From the NCBI GenBank assembly GCA_030248215.1, contig JASANG010002908.1:62001-126000 (forward strand): a DNA stretch of 64,000 nt. The letters run 5' to 3'. The notes beneath the pieces were generated by a model that was not told the DNA's origin, searched no databases, and saw only the letters and a program-made list of their open reading frames with translations. Of this stretch, positions 11,380 through 23,279 are shown piece after piece (the stretch's first letter is position 1; each line of letters opens with the position of its first letter). Source of the stretch: Enoplolaimus lenunculus (lineage: Eukaryota > Nematoda > Enoplea > Enoplida > Thoracostomopsidae). The position numbers were made by a program, and so were the translations under genes.

Positions 11380-13500
11380 TTCTAAGTAATCAAATAACTT
11401 GCCGAAATAAACGCCATATGTGACCGATATGACAAGAACAAAGCAACCGTTTTACTTTATATTAGAGAGGTATCATGCGCCAGACTAATCTTAATGTCTG
11501 AACTGCATAATATTAGTCAGTGCCTAATGGTTAAGTACTTGCTTAGCAGATATATACTTGAGTATTATGTCATACTTAAAAAGTATGGTTTCAGAAACCA
11601 AGCCATTAACTTTCAACCCATCTTTGATTGTCATTCTGTAACATTTACGTTTGTATTTTGAACTGGAATGGATTCACTTTTTAACATCGGAATGTTGAAA
11701 TTAATGTCTCTCACTGATGAACTAATTATATTTAAATATTTCTACCAACATAATCTTGGTCCACTTCATCGCTTAAAAATTTGTTTCTATTAGCAGTATT
11801 TTTTTCTATACCTTTAAAATAGAATTTAATACAAATTTTTTGTGATTATATTATTTAACGTCGGACACATAATTTTCTACAGTGTTAATCTACCGAAAAC
11901 GAACTGCTGTTCATATTAGTAACCAAAAAAATTAAGAAAGGTATATTTTTGCGCTGACCGCTTGGAACATAAATAACTCAGTTTTTTTTATCAATAACAG
12001 CTTTTCAATTGAACGTAAGGTATTTAAAAACAGTTTCTATCACTCATATATATAAGATTAGCTCGAAGAGCGGAGAAATTTATTGTAAAAGCCAATTTGA
12101 GGTTTAAATAATGCCAAAATTTATATTTTTGCACTACAATAGCAATTTTAATAGCCGATTTTTAGGCGTGGCGCTATACTTCTGATGACGACTTCCGGCG
12201 TCGTCCATTGTCGTTCGGTGCCGTTCCGGTGTGCCGGACGACAAGTACAGCGCCACTATCATTTTGAATCAATCTCCATGACAATATATACTTTTGTTAA
12301 CCCATTGCATTTCTTCGCATGCGAAAAACCTCTGCAAGAAAACTTGATGTTCCAATGCTTTGAATAATCGTTAAATCACTATTATAGCGCTGCCGGCCGC
12401 TGTATATGATGTATTTTCTTTGGTTTATTGTTTCAAATACAACAGGCTTACGTTCGATAATATGTTTGAAAACGCAAAACCGAGGTGCGCTCACAGACTG
12501 TGCGATTTGACTTAAAGTCTTTAACCATATGTTATGTTTGACGCACATTTGTTTTTATTGCTGCTGGCATCAAAGCAAAGTAGTCGTATGACGCACAACT
12601 TGTAGCAAACTGCCTGAAATTTGGGTTCTTGTTGGTATCTGAAAGAATTGTAGACGCTATTGGTCACTTTGCATGTAAGACTGAAGGTTACCGTTAGGTT
12701 TAGGCTTAAGCTTAGGTAAAGGCTTCGGTCAAAGAATAAAGCGTAGAGTCAAGCTTAAGTGGTGAGTAAAAGTTTTCCTTTGATGAGAAAAGCAAAGCAA
12801 TACGTACCTCACAGCTCACGTGATTTCGTTGTTAGCTTGGTTCTAGTTAATTCGTACGTCCAATATTCAGGAATTATGGAATTCATTTCAATTAGTGTTT
12901 GTTAAATTTCGTTTAAAGTAGGCTTTGGTTTTGACTTAAACATTTGGGACGAGCTTTGAACTTTAACGCATTTACGGCATTAAATTTTACCTGGTACCGT
13001 GCGGATCTTAAGATTTCTAGTCCGTTTCCTTCAGGCCGTGTTACCATTGGCGATATTAAAGTTAGCTTTTACACCGTACTATTGACATTGCCCCATGTTA
13101 ATTATAGAAGGCTATCAGCACTAAAAACAGAAAAACTGTGGGTCTTGAACATGGAGATGTTTAGGCTTAGGTTTCAGATTTTGATCGAGCTTATCATTAG
13201 GCTTGCGCTTAAGCTTAGGCTTTAGGCTTAGGTTAATAAGAATTAGGCTAAAGTGATCAGGCCCCTATAATTAACACAGCGCTTAATACTATTTATATAC
13301 GTGATTAGAAAATGTTGTAAATTTTTAAAAGAGTTTATTTCCAGCAAGCAAGTGACCTTACCAGCTCAGATAATCCATCAACGAATCTACAATGTACTTT
13401 GAACCGAAACATACACACCGTACCGTAAACACATGCATTAAGTCAAAAAGTAAATTGATTCACTGCGAGACTTTTAAAAATTACAAATTATACTTTTAAA
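11380..13500. other. Intergenic, TTAGGC fragments only
   Basis: There is no supportable gene. Telomere-hexamer core fragments occur at about 12,690-12,765 and 13,155-13,245. The rest is AT-rich unique sequence. Confidence 0.4.
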
Positions 13501-13513
13501 ATTTGCGACAAAA

Positions 13514-14225
13514 ATGGCAAAATTACACACCAACCGGTACGCGTTTGAACTGGAGCGTATGGAAGGCCGTTCGTACTCGAGTTACTCCGGGCGAGCACCT
13601 GCGTACCTCCAAACTTACTTATCCCAACAGCGGCCCCAAAGTAACGGCTACTTTGGTACATTTGACAAATTTGCGCCTTATTCACAACTTCACTCGGAAG
13701 CGAGTACCCTTCGGCGTCAGGCGATGGGCCAATCAGGCGCCACTGACAGTCTCGGCTTATCGTCAACACGGTCTCATCTTCAACAGCAAGTGCCACGAAT
13801 TCATGTTGATCAAATATTTCTTCGACATCCAAGGTCAATTCTTGTTCTGTCAGCAATTCATACTTGTAGCGCGATACAACTAATTATATTTTCAATGATT
13901 TGTAAATTTTTCGACGGTTGCCCGTTTTCTAGCGGTATGATAATTGGTGGCATTTGTATTGCGAACGGTATCGTCGGTATTGTACTGGTGTCGTTGAAAC
14001 CGAAACGACAAATGCTCAAAGTGCACTTGCTGACAAATATTGCATGCTTAACGCTAAATGTAATACTGTTTTGCATTATTGCAACATTACTGTGTACCGA
14101 AGAACGTAAACTCCACAGTAAATGGGACGCAATTCGAATGCAATTTGCTCCAGGAATGAATCAAATTGTTGAACAAACAAAGTTGTCGATGTATGCGATA
14201 CAACTGATTTTTGCTTGCATTGAAA
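13514..14225 (+). CDS. Four-TM membrane protein, first coding exon(s) (incomplete)
   Basis: The function is unknown. The exon opens at ATG 13,514 and stays open for 237 codons to a good splice donor at 14,226 (GTAAGA), ending in phase 1. The first 100 residues are hydrophilic, Ser/Gln/Arg-rich and probably cytosolic. Three hydrophobic helices follow (about residues 108-132, 138-160 and 168-193). A fourth begins just before the donor, at MYAIQLIFACIE. This layout resembles small tetraspan families, but I see no diagnostic tetraspanin CCG motif. The complete minus-strand gene at 22,629-20,502 has the same architecture and also breaks in phase 1 next to its fourth helix, so the two may be distant paralogues. 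I could not find the exon that completes helix 4. The exon at 18,913-19,062 could be the tail. Confidence 0.65.
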
Positions 14226-14321
14226 GTAAGATCTTCTGAGTTAAAATGTAGCGATTAACAAAAATATATTTGTCGAAACCATTGGAGGCGGCCATCGCTC
14301 CGTTGGGCCTTTCGCTGGCTA

Positions 14322-14758
14322 CTGTAGTGACCCGAATAAAAGGGGGACTGATATTTATTTGGCCTCTCCAGAGGGTACCCTCTGTTATTCAATTACGGAC
14401 TGATATTAATTTGTGACCCATGCTCTGCCACCCTTCGTTACTGATATATCCGGTACTGCAACTATCCGTGGAATTCAATGTTTATTTGTCTTATATCAAA
14501 AGCTTGAGCGATAATGCAAGGTTATACAAGAATGTACTTTCGGAACATAAAGTATGCTTTAAAGTTTTGTACTCAACTTTATTTGGGCCTGGAGTCATTT
14601 ATGCACTACAATTAGGGATAATTGACATTTATGGGCTCTAATTAGGGTTTAGGGACTCTATCCGTTTACGGAGTCTTATTAGGGATACGGACTCCTATTG
14701 ATCAAGACTCAAAATGGAGACCCCTCTTATTCTTCCCCTCTTATTCGGGTCACTACAG
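14322..14758. mobile_element. Tc1/mariner-like MITE, copy 2 of 4
   Basis: It begins CTGTAGTGACCCGAATAAAA and ends TTATTCGGGTCACTACAG between TA dinucleotides. About 437 bp, non-coding. If the membrane-protein gene continues downstream, this copy lies within its intron, roughly 100 bp after the donor. Confidence 0.85.
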
Positions 14759-14899
14759 TACGCCGTTGAGTGTTAAGCTTATTCAGAGCATACAGGATAT
14801 ATCATTGTCATTTGTCAAAAACCAGACAGGCTACTATTAAGTGTGTAACAGTATTTAGTGCTTATTAGCTTTAAATAATAGTAAACTGAAAATTTTCGC

Positions 14900-15170
14900 T
14901 TAACCCTTTCTCACATGAATATTTTCTATTTCCCCTGAGACCTACTTTTTGGCTAGGATTCTAACTCGGGTGACTGGAGTGGGAGGCGTATACCATCACC
15001 ACTCAGCTATAGGAGCTTGAAGCTCGAGCCCGAGGGGGCTCTCACGTCTTGTGGTGATACAGTACTATGTATACGTGTTGCAATTGTTAAACACAGTGCG
15101 ATATACATTATTTAACGTATATACACTGCGCTTAGTTGCCTATAAGCAACTCAGTGTGAGAAGGGGTTAA
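14900..15170. mobile_element. TTAA-bounded palindromic element with tRNA-like core, copy 1
   Basis: The ends are TTAACCCTTTCTCACATG and CAGTGTGAGAAGGGGTTAA, so the inverted termini are flanked by TTAA, the piggyBac-type target. The minus-strand core at 15,016-14,951 resembles a tRNA. It has an A-box-like TATAGCTGAGTGGTGATGG and a B-box-like GAGTTAGAATCC. No protein is encoded. Copy 2 is at 36,131-36,393. Confidence 0.65.
14951..15016 (-). other. tRNA-derived segment inside TTAA element
   Basis: It reads GCTCCTATAGCTGAGTGG at its 5' end and GAGTTAGAATCCTAGCC at its 3' end, matching tRNA box A and box B positions and spacing. The acceptor stem is short and no clean seven-base anticodon loop can be assigned, so I treat it as a tRNA relic or SINE-like promoter rather than a working tRNA gene. 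Confidence 0.5.
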
Positions 15171-15829
15171 ATGTATCCAACATCGTTTACTGAAGGTTGT
15201 CGCAACAAAAAACAATACGACAACTTCACTGCAATTTGACTATAAGTCAAAAATTTTCTAGCGCAAAACTCATTTGAAAACCAACGCTTTTGAATTATGT
15301 TTAAATTTTGTTTCCACATTTAAGCCTAAGCCTAAACCTAAGCTCTGTTGCAGTTTCTGTATCTGGCAGTAGGTACAAAGTATCTAAATAAAAATCAAAA
15401 TCTACTTTGCATTTAATCTTGAGCCAACAGGTTAAAACTGAAGGCATTTAAGTGAATTGTTGACAACTTCAGCAAACTGCTACCAGCATAAATATCTCAT
15501 AGGTCAATCTGCTATTCAGGAGTTAAGGCTAATTGCTGATTGGTCTAGGCTAATTTGCTATCTTACGTAATAACCGTTTCCAGTTTCGCCTAGGCTAAAC
15601 TGCTGTTTACCTTATAGACAGACCAATCAGATTTGATTTGGATAGGCGCTGTACCGTTCGCCAATCAGCACTGGTTTTACATTACTGTTGTTTTGCTACT
15701 TCTTACAATCACTAGTTGGCATAGGCCAATCTGCTATATGCTCAGCTCAGAATAGCAGATTTGACAAAGCCATGTTGGTAATTGGCCTGAATAGCAGATT
15801 GGCTTGCGTCAAATGTGCATACAACTTTT

Positions 15830-16028
15830 GGCCCATGTATAGAACAGGGTTAGATCGTTTTCCGGAGGGGCTATAATAGAGTCAGTTTAAGCTTTAGACT
15901 AATTTTTTCCATAGGAATAGGCTTAGGCTTGGCTTAGGCTTAGGCTTAGGCTTAGGCTTAAGAATAGGCTCATTCCTACGCTTGGGCATGCTTATACTAC
16001 TGTTCCGGCCCTGTTCTATACATGGGCC
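15830..16028. mobile_element. Telomere-core MITE, family A (perfect TSD)
   Basis: This is the cleanest copy in the window. The ends are GGCCCATGTATAGAACAGGG and CCCTGTTCTATACATGGGCC, with a perfect 8-bp duplication CAACTTTT at 15,822-15,829 and 16,029-16,036. The core at about 15,915-15,985 is an array of TTAGGC. It is 199 bp and non-coding. End structure and TSD place it with hAT-type MITEs. Confidence 0.9.
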
Positions 16029-16389
16029 CAACTTTTAATCGTCTTCTAAGTTTTTAACAGTTAGCTGTAGCAAATGGTGGTGTGTAGTTTTTAAAATATT
16101 TGAACTTGACTGACTCAACAATGCGCAATGCTTTAGAGTTGAACAATGGGTAGTAGGGTAGTATAGTTCTTACCAACTCTCGCTAAAACTAAAACACTGT
16201 ACAATAGTTTTATAATAAAACATTCATTCGGCATGGTTTAGGTTTATAGAATAGCAAAACTATAGGCGCGCAGTAAAACAGAATAGTTTTAGCTGAGAGT
16301 ACAATCTTAAAAATCACTGCGTTGTATCATGACTGCATGATACTCTTTAATAAGTGTGTGAAGCACTGCGGATATTATATGGTGCAAAA

Positions 16390-17110
16390 TGTACCATCGG
16401 GCGTTGCGTTTTTGGCCGACTCTCCTTATTTAGGGGAAGTAGAGGTCGATATCATGCAATATACACACCACTGAACAAGCTTTTTTGAAGCGTGTAAAGT
16501 ATCTTAAAATAGTAAGGTTAACACCAATTGTACCCATCTGAATAAGGGGGGTCGGCCAAAAAACGCAACATGCGCTTGGTGCATTCTTTTGCACACAGCA
16601 AGTTCCCAGTGGTACGCTCGTGTAACATATATCGTGCACGCTTGGTTTTATCAAGAATGGATGATCACTCTAACAAGAGTGTGCAACTACCGAAATTTGT
16701 GTGGTACAAAATGTACCACCGGGCGTTGCATTTTTTTCTGACCCCCTTATTTAGAGGGGGGTAGTTGATGTTTGAAACGTAGAATGAGCTGGCTTTTAAG
16801 CGGAGTCAGTTTGTAACTGCAACATTTCAACGTGTAAAATTGAAAAAATTGCCAAACCTGACCCCTCTCCCCAGTAAACAAGGGGGGTACGCCAAAAACG
16901 CAACGAGCACTGGTGCCTTCTTTTCTACACAGAATGTACCCTGTGGCATACTCTTGTTGAAACCATTATCCATTCTTGGTTTTATCAAGAGTGGATAATC
17001 GCTATTTAACAAATGTGTGCAACTGGGCACATTTTGTGTAGAAAATCTAATGTACTCGGCGCGCGCTGCGTTTTTGTCCTACACCACATTATTTACAGTG
17101 GGGTGCAACC
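16390..17110. repeat. Cluster of palindromic GTACATTTTGTACC-type repeat units
   Basis: At least three related blocks follow one another in alternating orientation. Each carries GTACATTTTGTACC- or TGTGTAGAAAA-like segments, a GCGTTTTT-GGCC stretch, a CCCCTTATTT/AAATAAGGGGGG stretch and an ATGGATGATCACTCT-like arm. They match the element at 8950-9285 and may be nested or tandem insertions. Confidence 0.5.
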
Positions 17111-18070
17111 GGTGCGAATCATGGCACCTTTATTTATGCGGCGTCAAACATGTTCCCCTTACAGTTTAATTCATCGTTATAAAATGGTAAAGGTTCACCT
17201 TGCAATTTTTTCCTTCAGAAAATTTTTTGGTGACAAAATGATAAGGTTCCTTGTTTACAATTTTTTGCGTTTCATAACATTTGCCAGCTCGCCGCCAGTC
17301 AGAAATTTTTGGACCCGCATCTGTGTGTTAATCTGACATGTTTAATTTCCTTCAGTTATCTGCACAACGGTATCGCTGGCACTCTGTTGTTTCAATATAC
17401 GCAAAATTCCTGATACGTTTGAGGTTCACAAAGGATATTATGTGACGACATCTCCTGTAGGACACCAGGTAACAGTGACTGAGCAGGCTAGGGTAGGGAA
17501 CCCCAAAAGTTAGGGATGGAAACCGCCTCCCATGATCAAAGTATTTTTCAATTTTTTGGTTTGAAATCTTGTTAGATGTGGGGCCCTGTTTGGAGTGGGT
17601 ACTCACACAAAGGGGGGGTACGGTGGTTGGCTGCGCCGGCCCTGCCAGCCAAATGATTTGTATTATTTGAAGCCATACATATACTTAAATACTTCAATAA
17701 GAATGAATGCGTTTCACTTTATTTTGATTTGATTTCAAATTAGCGGTGAATGCACCGCCAAACGATACCTGAAGCTAAAACTCATTAACTCCAGGCTGTA
17801 TTTTGAAAATTTATGGATACAAATTTGCGTATTTTTTCTATTAATGTTGCTTTACTGCTGTCAAAACACTTAAATCACCAGGTTGGTGAACGTCTAATCT
17901 TCAGACTTTTTCTGTAGCAATGTTGCCGGCTAAAGTTTGCGTATTCATATATAAGCTAAAAAGACTTAATACAATCTGAATTTTCGGGGCTATAATTTTC
18001 AAAGTTGTATTGGAAACCTGCGTTAAAAAATGTTGAAATATGTAAAAACACAGAAACGTCTATTTCAAGC
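17110..18070. other. No confident feature
   Basis: Several pyrimidine-AG acceptor-like sites occur (for example before 17,219 and 17,355), but the following frames close quickly. I could not place the missing fourth-helix exon of the 13,514 gene here. Confidence 0.3.
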
Positions 18071-18072
18071 AT

Positions 18073-18241
18073 TACACTGTAAAAAATGGGGAGTCAAATT
18101 GACTCTCTCGGAAATAGGCTTTTCCTGACTACACAAACTGAGTCAAATTTGACTCCGCCAGAGTCAAATTAGACTCACTGAGCGATTGAATGACCCCTAT
18201 TTCCGAGAGAGTCAATTTGACTCCCCATATTTTACAGTGTA
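18073..18241. mobile_element. 169-bp perfect fold-back MITE
   Basis: Both termini read TACACTGTAAAA and continue in inverted orientation through GGGGAGTCAAATTGACTCTC and TCGGAAATAGG. The arms are nearly 50 bp and almost identical. A central GAGTCAAATTTGACTC repeat completes a strong hairpin. It is non-coding. The TSD is not clear. Confidence 0.8.
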
Positions 18242-18912
18242 CGCATGCCTTGCATTGGTAGAACAGCCTTCACAGTATATAATGGGGAGAAATTAAGCGA
18301 CAGAATGTCTGCTAGCAATTCGAACAGATGACAGTGTAGCAAATCTATAGAGGTTTAGTCTTATAGCCGCGGTCAGTCTTGCCGCTTGTGGGGGGAGGAT
18401 TGTCACCTATTAAAATCATAGTTGCGGAGGCCCAAAAGATAAAAATAAAAAGAAATTTTTTTAAAGCATTGACGCATTTTGCATGAGCTCCAGTGCAAAA
18501 TCTACACGCAAAATAATATTTCTGGTATTTAAGAAATAATTTCTTACATTTAAGAAATATGATTAGCAAGGTGCACTTGAAAAGTATTTCTGTTATGACA
18601 GAGGAGTTTTCAAAAAAGTTTTGAAATAAAGTCTAAAAATTAACGTTTTCCAATTATTTTTAGAAAAATTGTCTTAAATATCAGAAAAACTTTTCAGATT
18701 TGCCACAGAAAATACATTTCTGAATAAATTCAGAAATACTTTTTGCGTGTAAATTCGGAGTTGGTCCGATTAAGCGAATACTACGATAGAGGTATATGTA
18801 TTGGCAACATTGCAACTGGTGTTAATAGAATGATCATAGGACGCTCGCGAGAGAACAGAGCAAGAAACCAGCGAAATTCTTTATTAAACCTAATGGCCGG
18901 GGTTCATTTCAG

Positions 18913-19062
18913 ACAATGTTAGTGCCAGTTGAAATAACAAACGCACCGTTTCCGGAACCGTCCGAAGTGCCTGTAACCGATCGTGTCAATATTGGAACTC
19001 AAACACCTGTTCATTACAGATATCAACAACCGTTTTATGGAAGAGGCAGACACAGGACATAA
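18913..19062 (+). CDS. Candidate last exon of a plus-strand gene
   Basis: A strong acceptor (TTTCATTTCAG ending at 18,912) opens a 49-codon frame that reads TMLVPVEITNAPFPEPSEVP and ends RGRHRT before TAA at 19,060. The composition is Pro-rich, without low-complexity artefacts, and resembles a cytosolic tail. It lies 4.7 kb downstream of the 13,514 exon on the same strand and could be that gene's C-terminus. The helix-4 exon linking them was not found, so the link is a guess. Confidence 0.4.
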   Translation, partial: TMLVPVEITNAPFPEPSEVPVTDRVNIGTQTPVHYRYQQPFYGRGRHRT

Positions 19063-19317
19063 AACGCTTCCAATCACTATTTAGAAGCAAATTTGACTTG
19101 TTTTACAATAAGAACAACTGCGAAAACAATGTCATCATTAGAATTGATCCGAGTTCCAAGCGCACGTTACATTTTTGTCGCCGTCATCCAAATTATGAGG
19201 GGGGTGAACAAAGTTATAAACTATACGCGTGTAGTGGGATGAAGTAGAGCAAAATGCAGCACGTCCTGGTACATTTTGTATCAGGAGTAGGTAGTAGGGT
19301 ACTGTTATAAGAATCAT

Positions 19318-19592
19318 GGCCCATATATAAAGTAGTGCCGGAACAGTAAAAGCATATTCCTAAGCCTAAGCTTAAGCCTAAGCGTAAGGTTGAGCCTATT
19401 ACTATTGAAAGCCTAAGCCTAACTGTAAGTCTAAGTCTAAGCCTGTCTAAGCTTAAGCATAATCCTAAGCCTAAGCCTAAACCTAAGCCTAAGCCTAAAG
19501 CCTGCCTAAGCAAAAAAAGTTACTCTGAAGCTTAAGCTGACTCTATTACAGGTCCGCAACAGAACCTTTCGGCTCTGTTCTATACATGGGCT
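19318..19592. mobile_element. Telomere-core MITE, family A (perfect TSD)
   Basis: A perfect 8-bp duplication AGAATCAT flanks the element at 19,310-19,317 and 19,593-19,600. The ends are GGCCCATATATA and TGTTCTATACATGGGCT. The core contains two stretches of CCTAAG hexamers separated by variants. 275 bp, the longest intact copy here. Confidence 0.85.
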
Positions 19593-20156
19593 AGAATCAT
19601 CATTGACTATTGGTCTGCATATGTATAACTTAATATTTAAACAAACTCCATGTCTTACATAAACAATGTTTGATTTTTATTATAGCAGTTTTTCAATAAA
19701 ATCCGCATGAACACAGCTTTGTTGTGATGAATTTTTGCTGAACACGGCATGTTTTGTAGCACACGAATCATTTATGAAACAATTTAGCAAACGCATAACG
19801 ACAATAAATGTTCATCCAAAATAAATTATTTAAATACCTTTATACTCGTCGTCTTTAGCTGTATTCTTATATAACAGTGTAGCCACCTATTGCCAGCAAT
19901 AATTCCGCAAACAATTGAGCTGACGCAGCTGGACAGCTTAAAGTTCCACACGATAGCAGGATTGAGAATATGCAAAATACTGGCAAATTTCAAACGCAAC
20001 GTTTTATAGCTGTATAGTATTTAGCACCATCTGGTGGTAAGCGCTACGCGTTAAAAATATACGCATTGCATACTATCATGAAATAAGCAAAAACGTCACC
20101 AACAATGAAAATTTTTTATGCAAAATTATTGGCCAAAGTAAGGTCAAGGTTGACAC

Positions 20157-20275
20157 TATTTTTTGCTTAGGCTTAGGCTTAGGTATCAGCTCATCCTTAC
20201 GCTTAGGCGTAGGCTTTAGGCTTAGGCTTAGGAATATGTCTATACTACTGTTCCGGCCCTGTTCCATACATGGGT
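20157..20275. mobile_element. Truncated telomere-core MITE, family A
   Basis: It starts within the core (TTTTTTGCTTAGGCTTAGG) and keeps the right end GGCCCTGTTCCATACATGGG. The left terminus is missing. The right end plus its flank has been duplicated (see 20,240-20,490). Confidence 0.6.
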
Positions 20276-20490
20276 CAAATAACTGATATTTCAAACCAAC
20301 TTTATACTTCAAAAACTGCGCAAAACTGCACCTGTATAAATTCAGATTGTTTTGGCTTTGGCTTATTAATATGCCTATACTACTGTTCCGGCCCTGTTCC
20401 ACACACGGGTCAAATAACTGATATTTCAAACCAACTGTATACTTCAAAAACTGCGCAAAACTGCACCTGTATAAATTCAGATTGTTTTAA
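20240..20490. repeat. Direct duplication with 135-bp offset
   Basis: The block from CTATACTACTGTTCCGGCCC to CAGATTGTTTT at 20,240-20,354 recurs almost unchanged at 20,375-20,490. The copied unit combines a MITE right end with about 85 bp of host flank, so the duplication happened after the insertion. Confidence 0.75.
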
Positions 20491-20501
20491 AGTCTGTAAT
20501 A

Positions 20502-22629
20502 TTATGCTTCACTTTCAAACTGAAACGATTCTGTTGTAGTGGCAAGACTTCGATTAACATACGCTGACGGATGTATTCTTCCAATGCTTTCTGGTGTTGG
20601 ACGCCCAGTCGTAGCTACAGGTAAATCGTTTGTATGCATCGTATACGGCCCAACATGGCCATGTCGGGCGGCTGATGTTGCGACTGCAACAGCCAAGTGT
20701 CCACCGCTCATCAAATTTTCAGATTCTGCTTTGATCTTAGCGACAACTTGCCTACGACGACGATTACGAATACTTTGAATGAGTACAACAACAGCCCACG
20801 GTGGCAAAATTACCCACGAAACCATTGCAAATGCCCAGAATGCAACATTCATTGCGAACATCATAGACGGGCAAGATTCTAAAATATGAAACAATAAAAT
20901 TTGAACGCCATTAAAGTTGTATTATATCACATGATTTTGTGTTTCGCGTAAAATATAATTTCAAGTCAAAATTCGAATTTCAGCCAGCCTGGTGCATCAA
21001 TGTGTTTACCATAGCCAATTCGTTTTAGCAGGTGACCGCTGCCTAAATATCTGATGTTCAGAACGCGATATGGGATCTACATAATGACACACATTTCCTT
21101 GGGCACAACATATATTCATAGAACAAGCCTTGCACACGATATATTCATCTAAAAGCCTCATACAAGTTTAATTATTTTTTACAAACCTTTGGTAAAAACA
21201 TAGTGCCGTCGAAGCCATTACTATAATTACAAACTAACATTTTACTTCACCAATCACAACGTATGCTTCTTAGAAGGAAATTTCAAAACAACACAACGAA
21301 AATTTTATAATTTATAGTTGTTTTATTTCTTAACCACTTGTATATTCTGACGAGGGATGGATCCAGAAGAACGTTTATTTCTCAAAGCCGTAATACTAAA
21401 TACATTGTTTTTTGTATTCTCAAAGCGGAGGTCGATCGCAATTAGGTACACTTAACTAATGTCTTTGCATTTCAAGCTTTTTGTCTTTCCGTACTGTAGT
21501 GAACCGAATAAGAGGGCGGACAGATATTTATTTCGCATATAGATAGAATACCCCCTGTTATCCAGATACGAACCGTTATTTATTTTTAACCCACGCTCCG
21601 CCACCTTTCGTTACTGATATAGATCTGGTACTGCAGTTATTCGTTGGATTTAACGTTTATTTGTCCGGTACTTATCAAAAGCTTGAGCAATAGTGCAAGG
21701 TTTATACTTAAAAATGTACTTGCAAAACTTAAGTATGCTTTAAAATTTCGAACTCAACCTTATTTGGTCCTGGAGTAATTGATTCACTACAACTAGTATA
21801 ATTGATATTTATGGATTCTAATTAGGGTTTAGCGACTGTATCCGATTACGGACTGTTATGTTAGGGTTACGGACTCCAATTGATTGGGACTCAAAAACGG
21901 GACTCCCTCTTATTACCACCTTTTATTCGGGTTACTACAATATGACAAATTTTTGTGCATGTAACCAAGTAAAGTACTCGCAATACCGGCGGAAGGGTCC
22001 CCAAACATCCAATTGAAGGCTGGCTGCGACCATTGAGGGACCATCTCGACAAAATAAATTTTTTACGGATCAAAAAGATGTACAGCTATGAAACATTTAA
22101 TTGGGGTCTCCCGTCGGACCTGCTTGGGGGGCTCCGGCTACCCTAAACGCCCGCCCCGAATACTCATATCGTTCTTGGACTATTTGTAGTGTATTCAGTA
22201 TATATGTTTCATTAATTCAAGCAACTCTGACTCACTCATATAATACAATTGTGTAATGATCCACAGTTGCCATGAATGCATTCCAACAACACTTGCAGTT
22301 GCGAACCAACTGAGCGCTGTATAAAACGCTAAATAATTGATCGCACACGTTAAGCTCGCAATACAGCCAAGGCCATTCACGCCGTAGCTGAACACAATCA
22401 CAGCAGAAAACCATTTTCCAAGCACTGCTTTCAGATCAATTAAGCTTTGATTCGTAGGCGACGGATCGATGTACAGAGTTGTTGCAGCAAATAGAACAAA
22501 TATTGAAACTAAGTTTGCACTAAATTGTACCCAACACAGTCGGCGAACGTTGTCGTGTTGAACGTTCAAACAAGTGCGTGGATCACAGAATGGACTGCTA
22601 TCCGATTCAGCGCTTTGCGTTCGTTTCAT
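20502..22629 (-). CDS. Four-TM membrane protein, two exons (complete)
   Basis: Not recognised as a named family. Exon 1 is 22,629-22,236 and exon 2 is 20,878-20,502. The donor is GTGAGT, the acceptor ATATTTTAG, and the junction is phase 1. Together they give 256 residues ending before TAA. I chose ATG 22,629 because the longer frame upstream starts only at a TTG. Predicted order: short hydrophilic Cys-containing N-terminus; TM1 around FSANLVSIFVLFAATTLYI; TM2 around WFSAVIVFSYGVNGLGCIA; TM3 around YLAFYTALSWFATASVVG; TM4 at the start of exon 2 (MMFAMNVAFWAFAMVSW). A basic RNRRRRQ stop-transfer follows, then a Thr/Ser-rich cytosolic tail of about 80 residues. The intron contains a mariner-like MITE (21,494-21,940). 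It is likely a small plasma-membrane or endomembrane protein; the substrate or partner is unknown. Confidence 0.75.
21494..21940. mobile_element. Tc1/mariner-like MITE, copy 3 of 4
   Basis: It begins CTGTAGTGAACCGAATAAGA and ends TTCGGGTTACTACAA between TA dinucleotides. It lies in the intron of the minus-strand four-TM gene. More diverged than the other three copies. Confidence 0.8.
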
Positions 22630-22825
22630 TTTACCTGTGATATTGCTTCGGTACGTGTACCATTCAAAAATAGAGTTGTTTTGAGGCAAATTTCGTGAAT
22701 TGACTCATATCACAAAACCTCGTTCTTGCTATACAATTTTTATTTACTTGTACAACTACTTAAAATCCATATATTACAGCTTTATAAATAACTTCATTCC
22801 AAAGAGTTTTGCGTTGTAAAGATCA

Positions 22826-22978
22826 GGGCGGGATGTTTTTCTGCGCGCCTGCAATAGAGTGCAGCTTAAGATTTAAACAAATTTTTGCTTAGGATTAGGC
22901 TTAGGTTAAAGCGCAGCTAGCTTAAGCTTAGGAATATGCTTATACTATTATTGCGGCACCGTTCTATTCGTTCGGACC
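22826..22978. mobile_element. Decayed telomere-core MITE, family A
   Basis: It has the characteristic order of a right-arm block (CAATAGAGTGCAGCTTAAG), a TTTTTGCTTAGGATTAGGC core and a GGAATATGCTTATACTA left-arm block. The termini are diverged (AGGGCGGGATG and GCACCGTTCTATTCG). It sits just upstream of the four-TM gene's first exon. Confidence 0.5.
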
Positions 22979-23059
22979 ATGATTTAATCCAAAAAGCGAC
23001 CAAATGTTCTTTTCAACGATAAACCGCATACATTAAATTATTTATTCCAACAAACTGTT

Positions 23060-23279
23060 GGCCCATGTAGAGAACAGGGCCGGAACAGCAGTATATATAA
23101 GCATATTCCTAAAACATAAGCCTAAGCCTAAGCCTAAGCGTATGGATGAGCCTATTACTAAGCCTAAGCCTAAAGCCTAAGCCTAAACCTGAGCCTGAGC
23201 AAAAACATAGTCTAAAGCTTAAACTGACTCTATCATAGCGCCTTTGGAAAACGATCCGGCTCTGTTCTATACATGGGCC
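23060..23279. mobile_element. Telomere-core MITE, family A
   Basis: The ends are GGCCCATGTAGAGAACAGGG and CTGTTCTATACATGGGCC. The core holds CCTAAGCCTAAGCC hexamers. Flanks AAACTGTT and AAACGGCT agree at 6 of 8 positions, an old TSD. 220 bp. Confidence 0.75.

Noticed and set aside
14951-15016. Functional tRNA gene
   Set aside because: Incomplete acceptor stem and no clean anticodon loop; repeated as part of a mobile element.
15915-15985. TTAGGC array as a chromosome end or healed break
   Set aside because: It is inside a TSD-flanked transposable unit, is short, and normal sequence continues on both sides.
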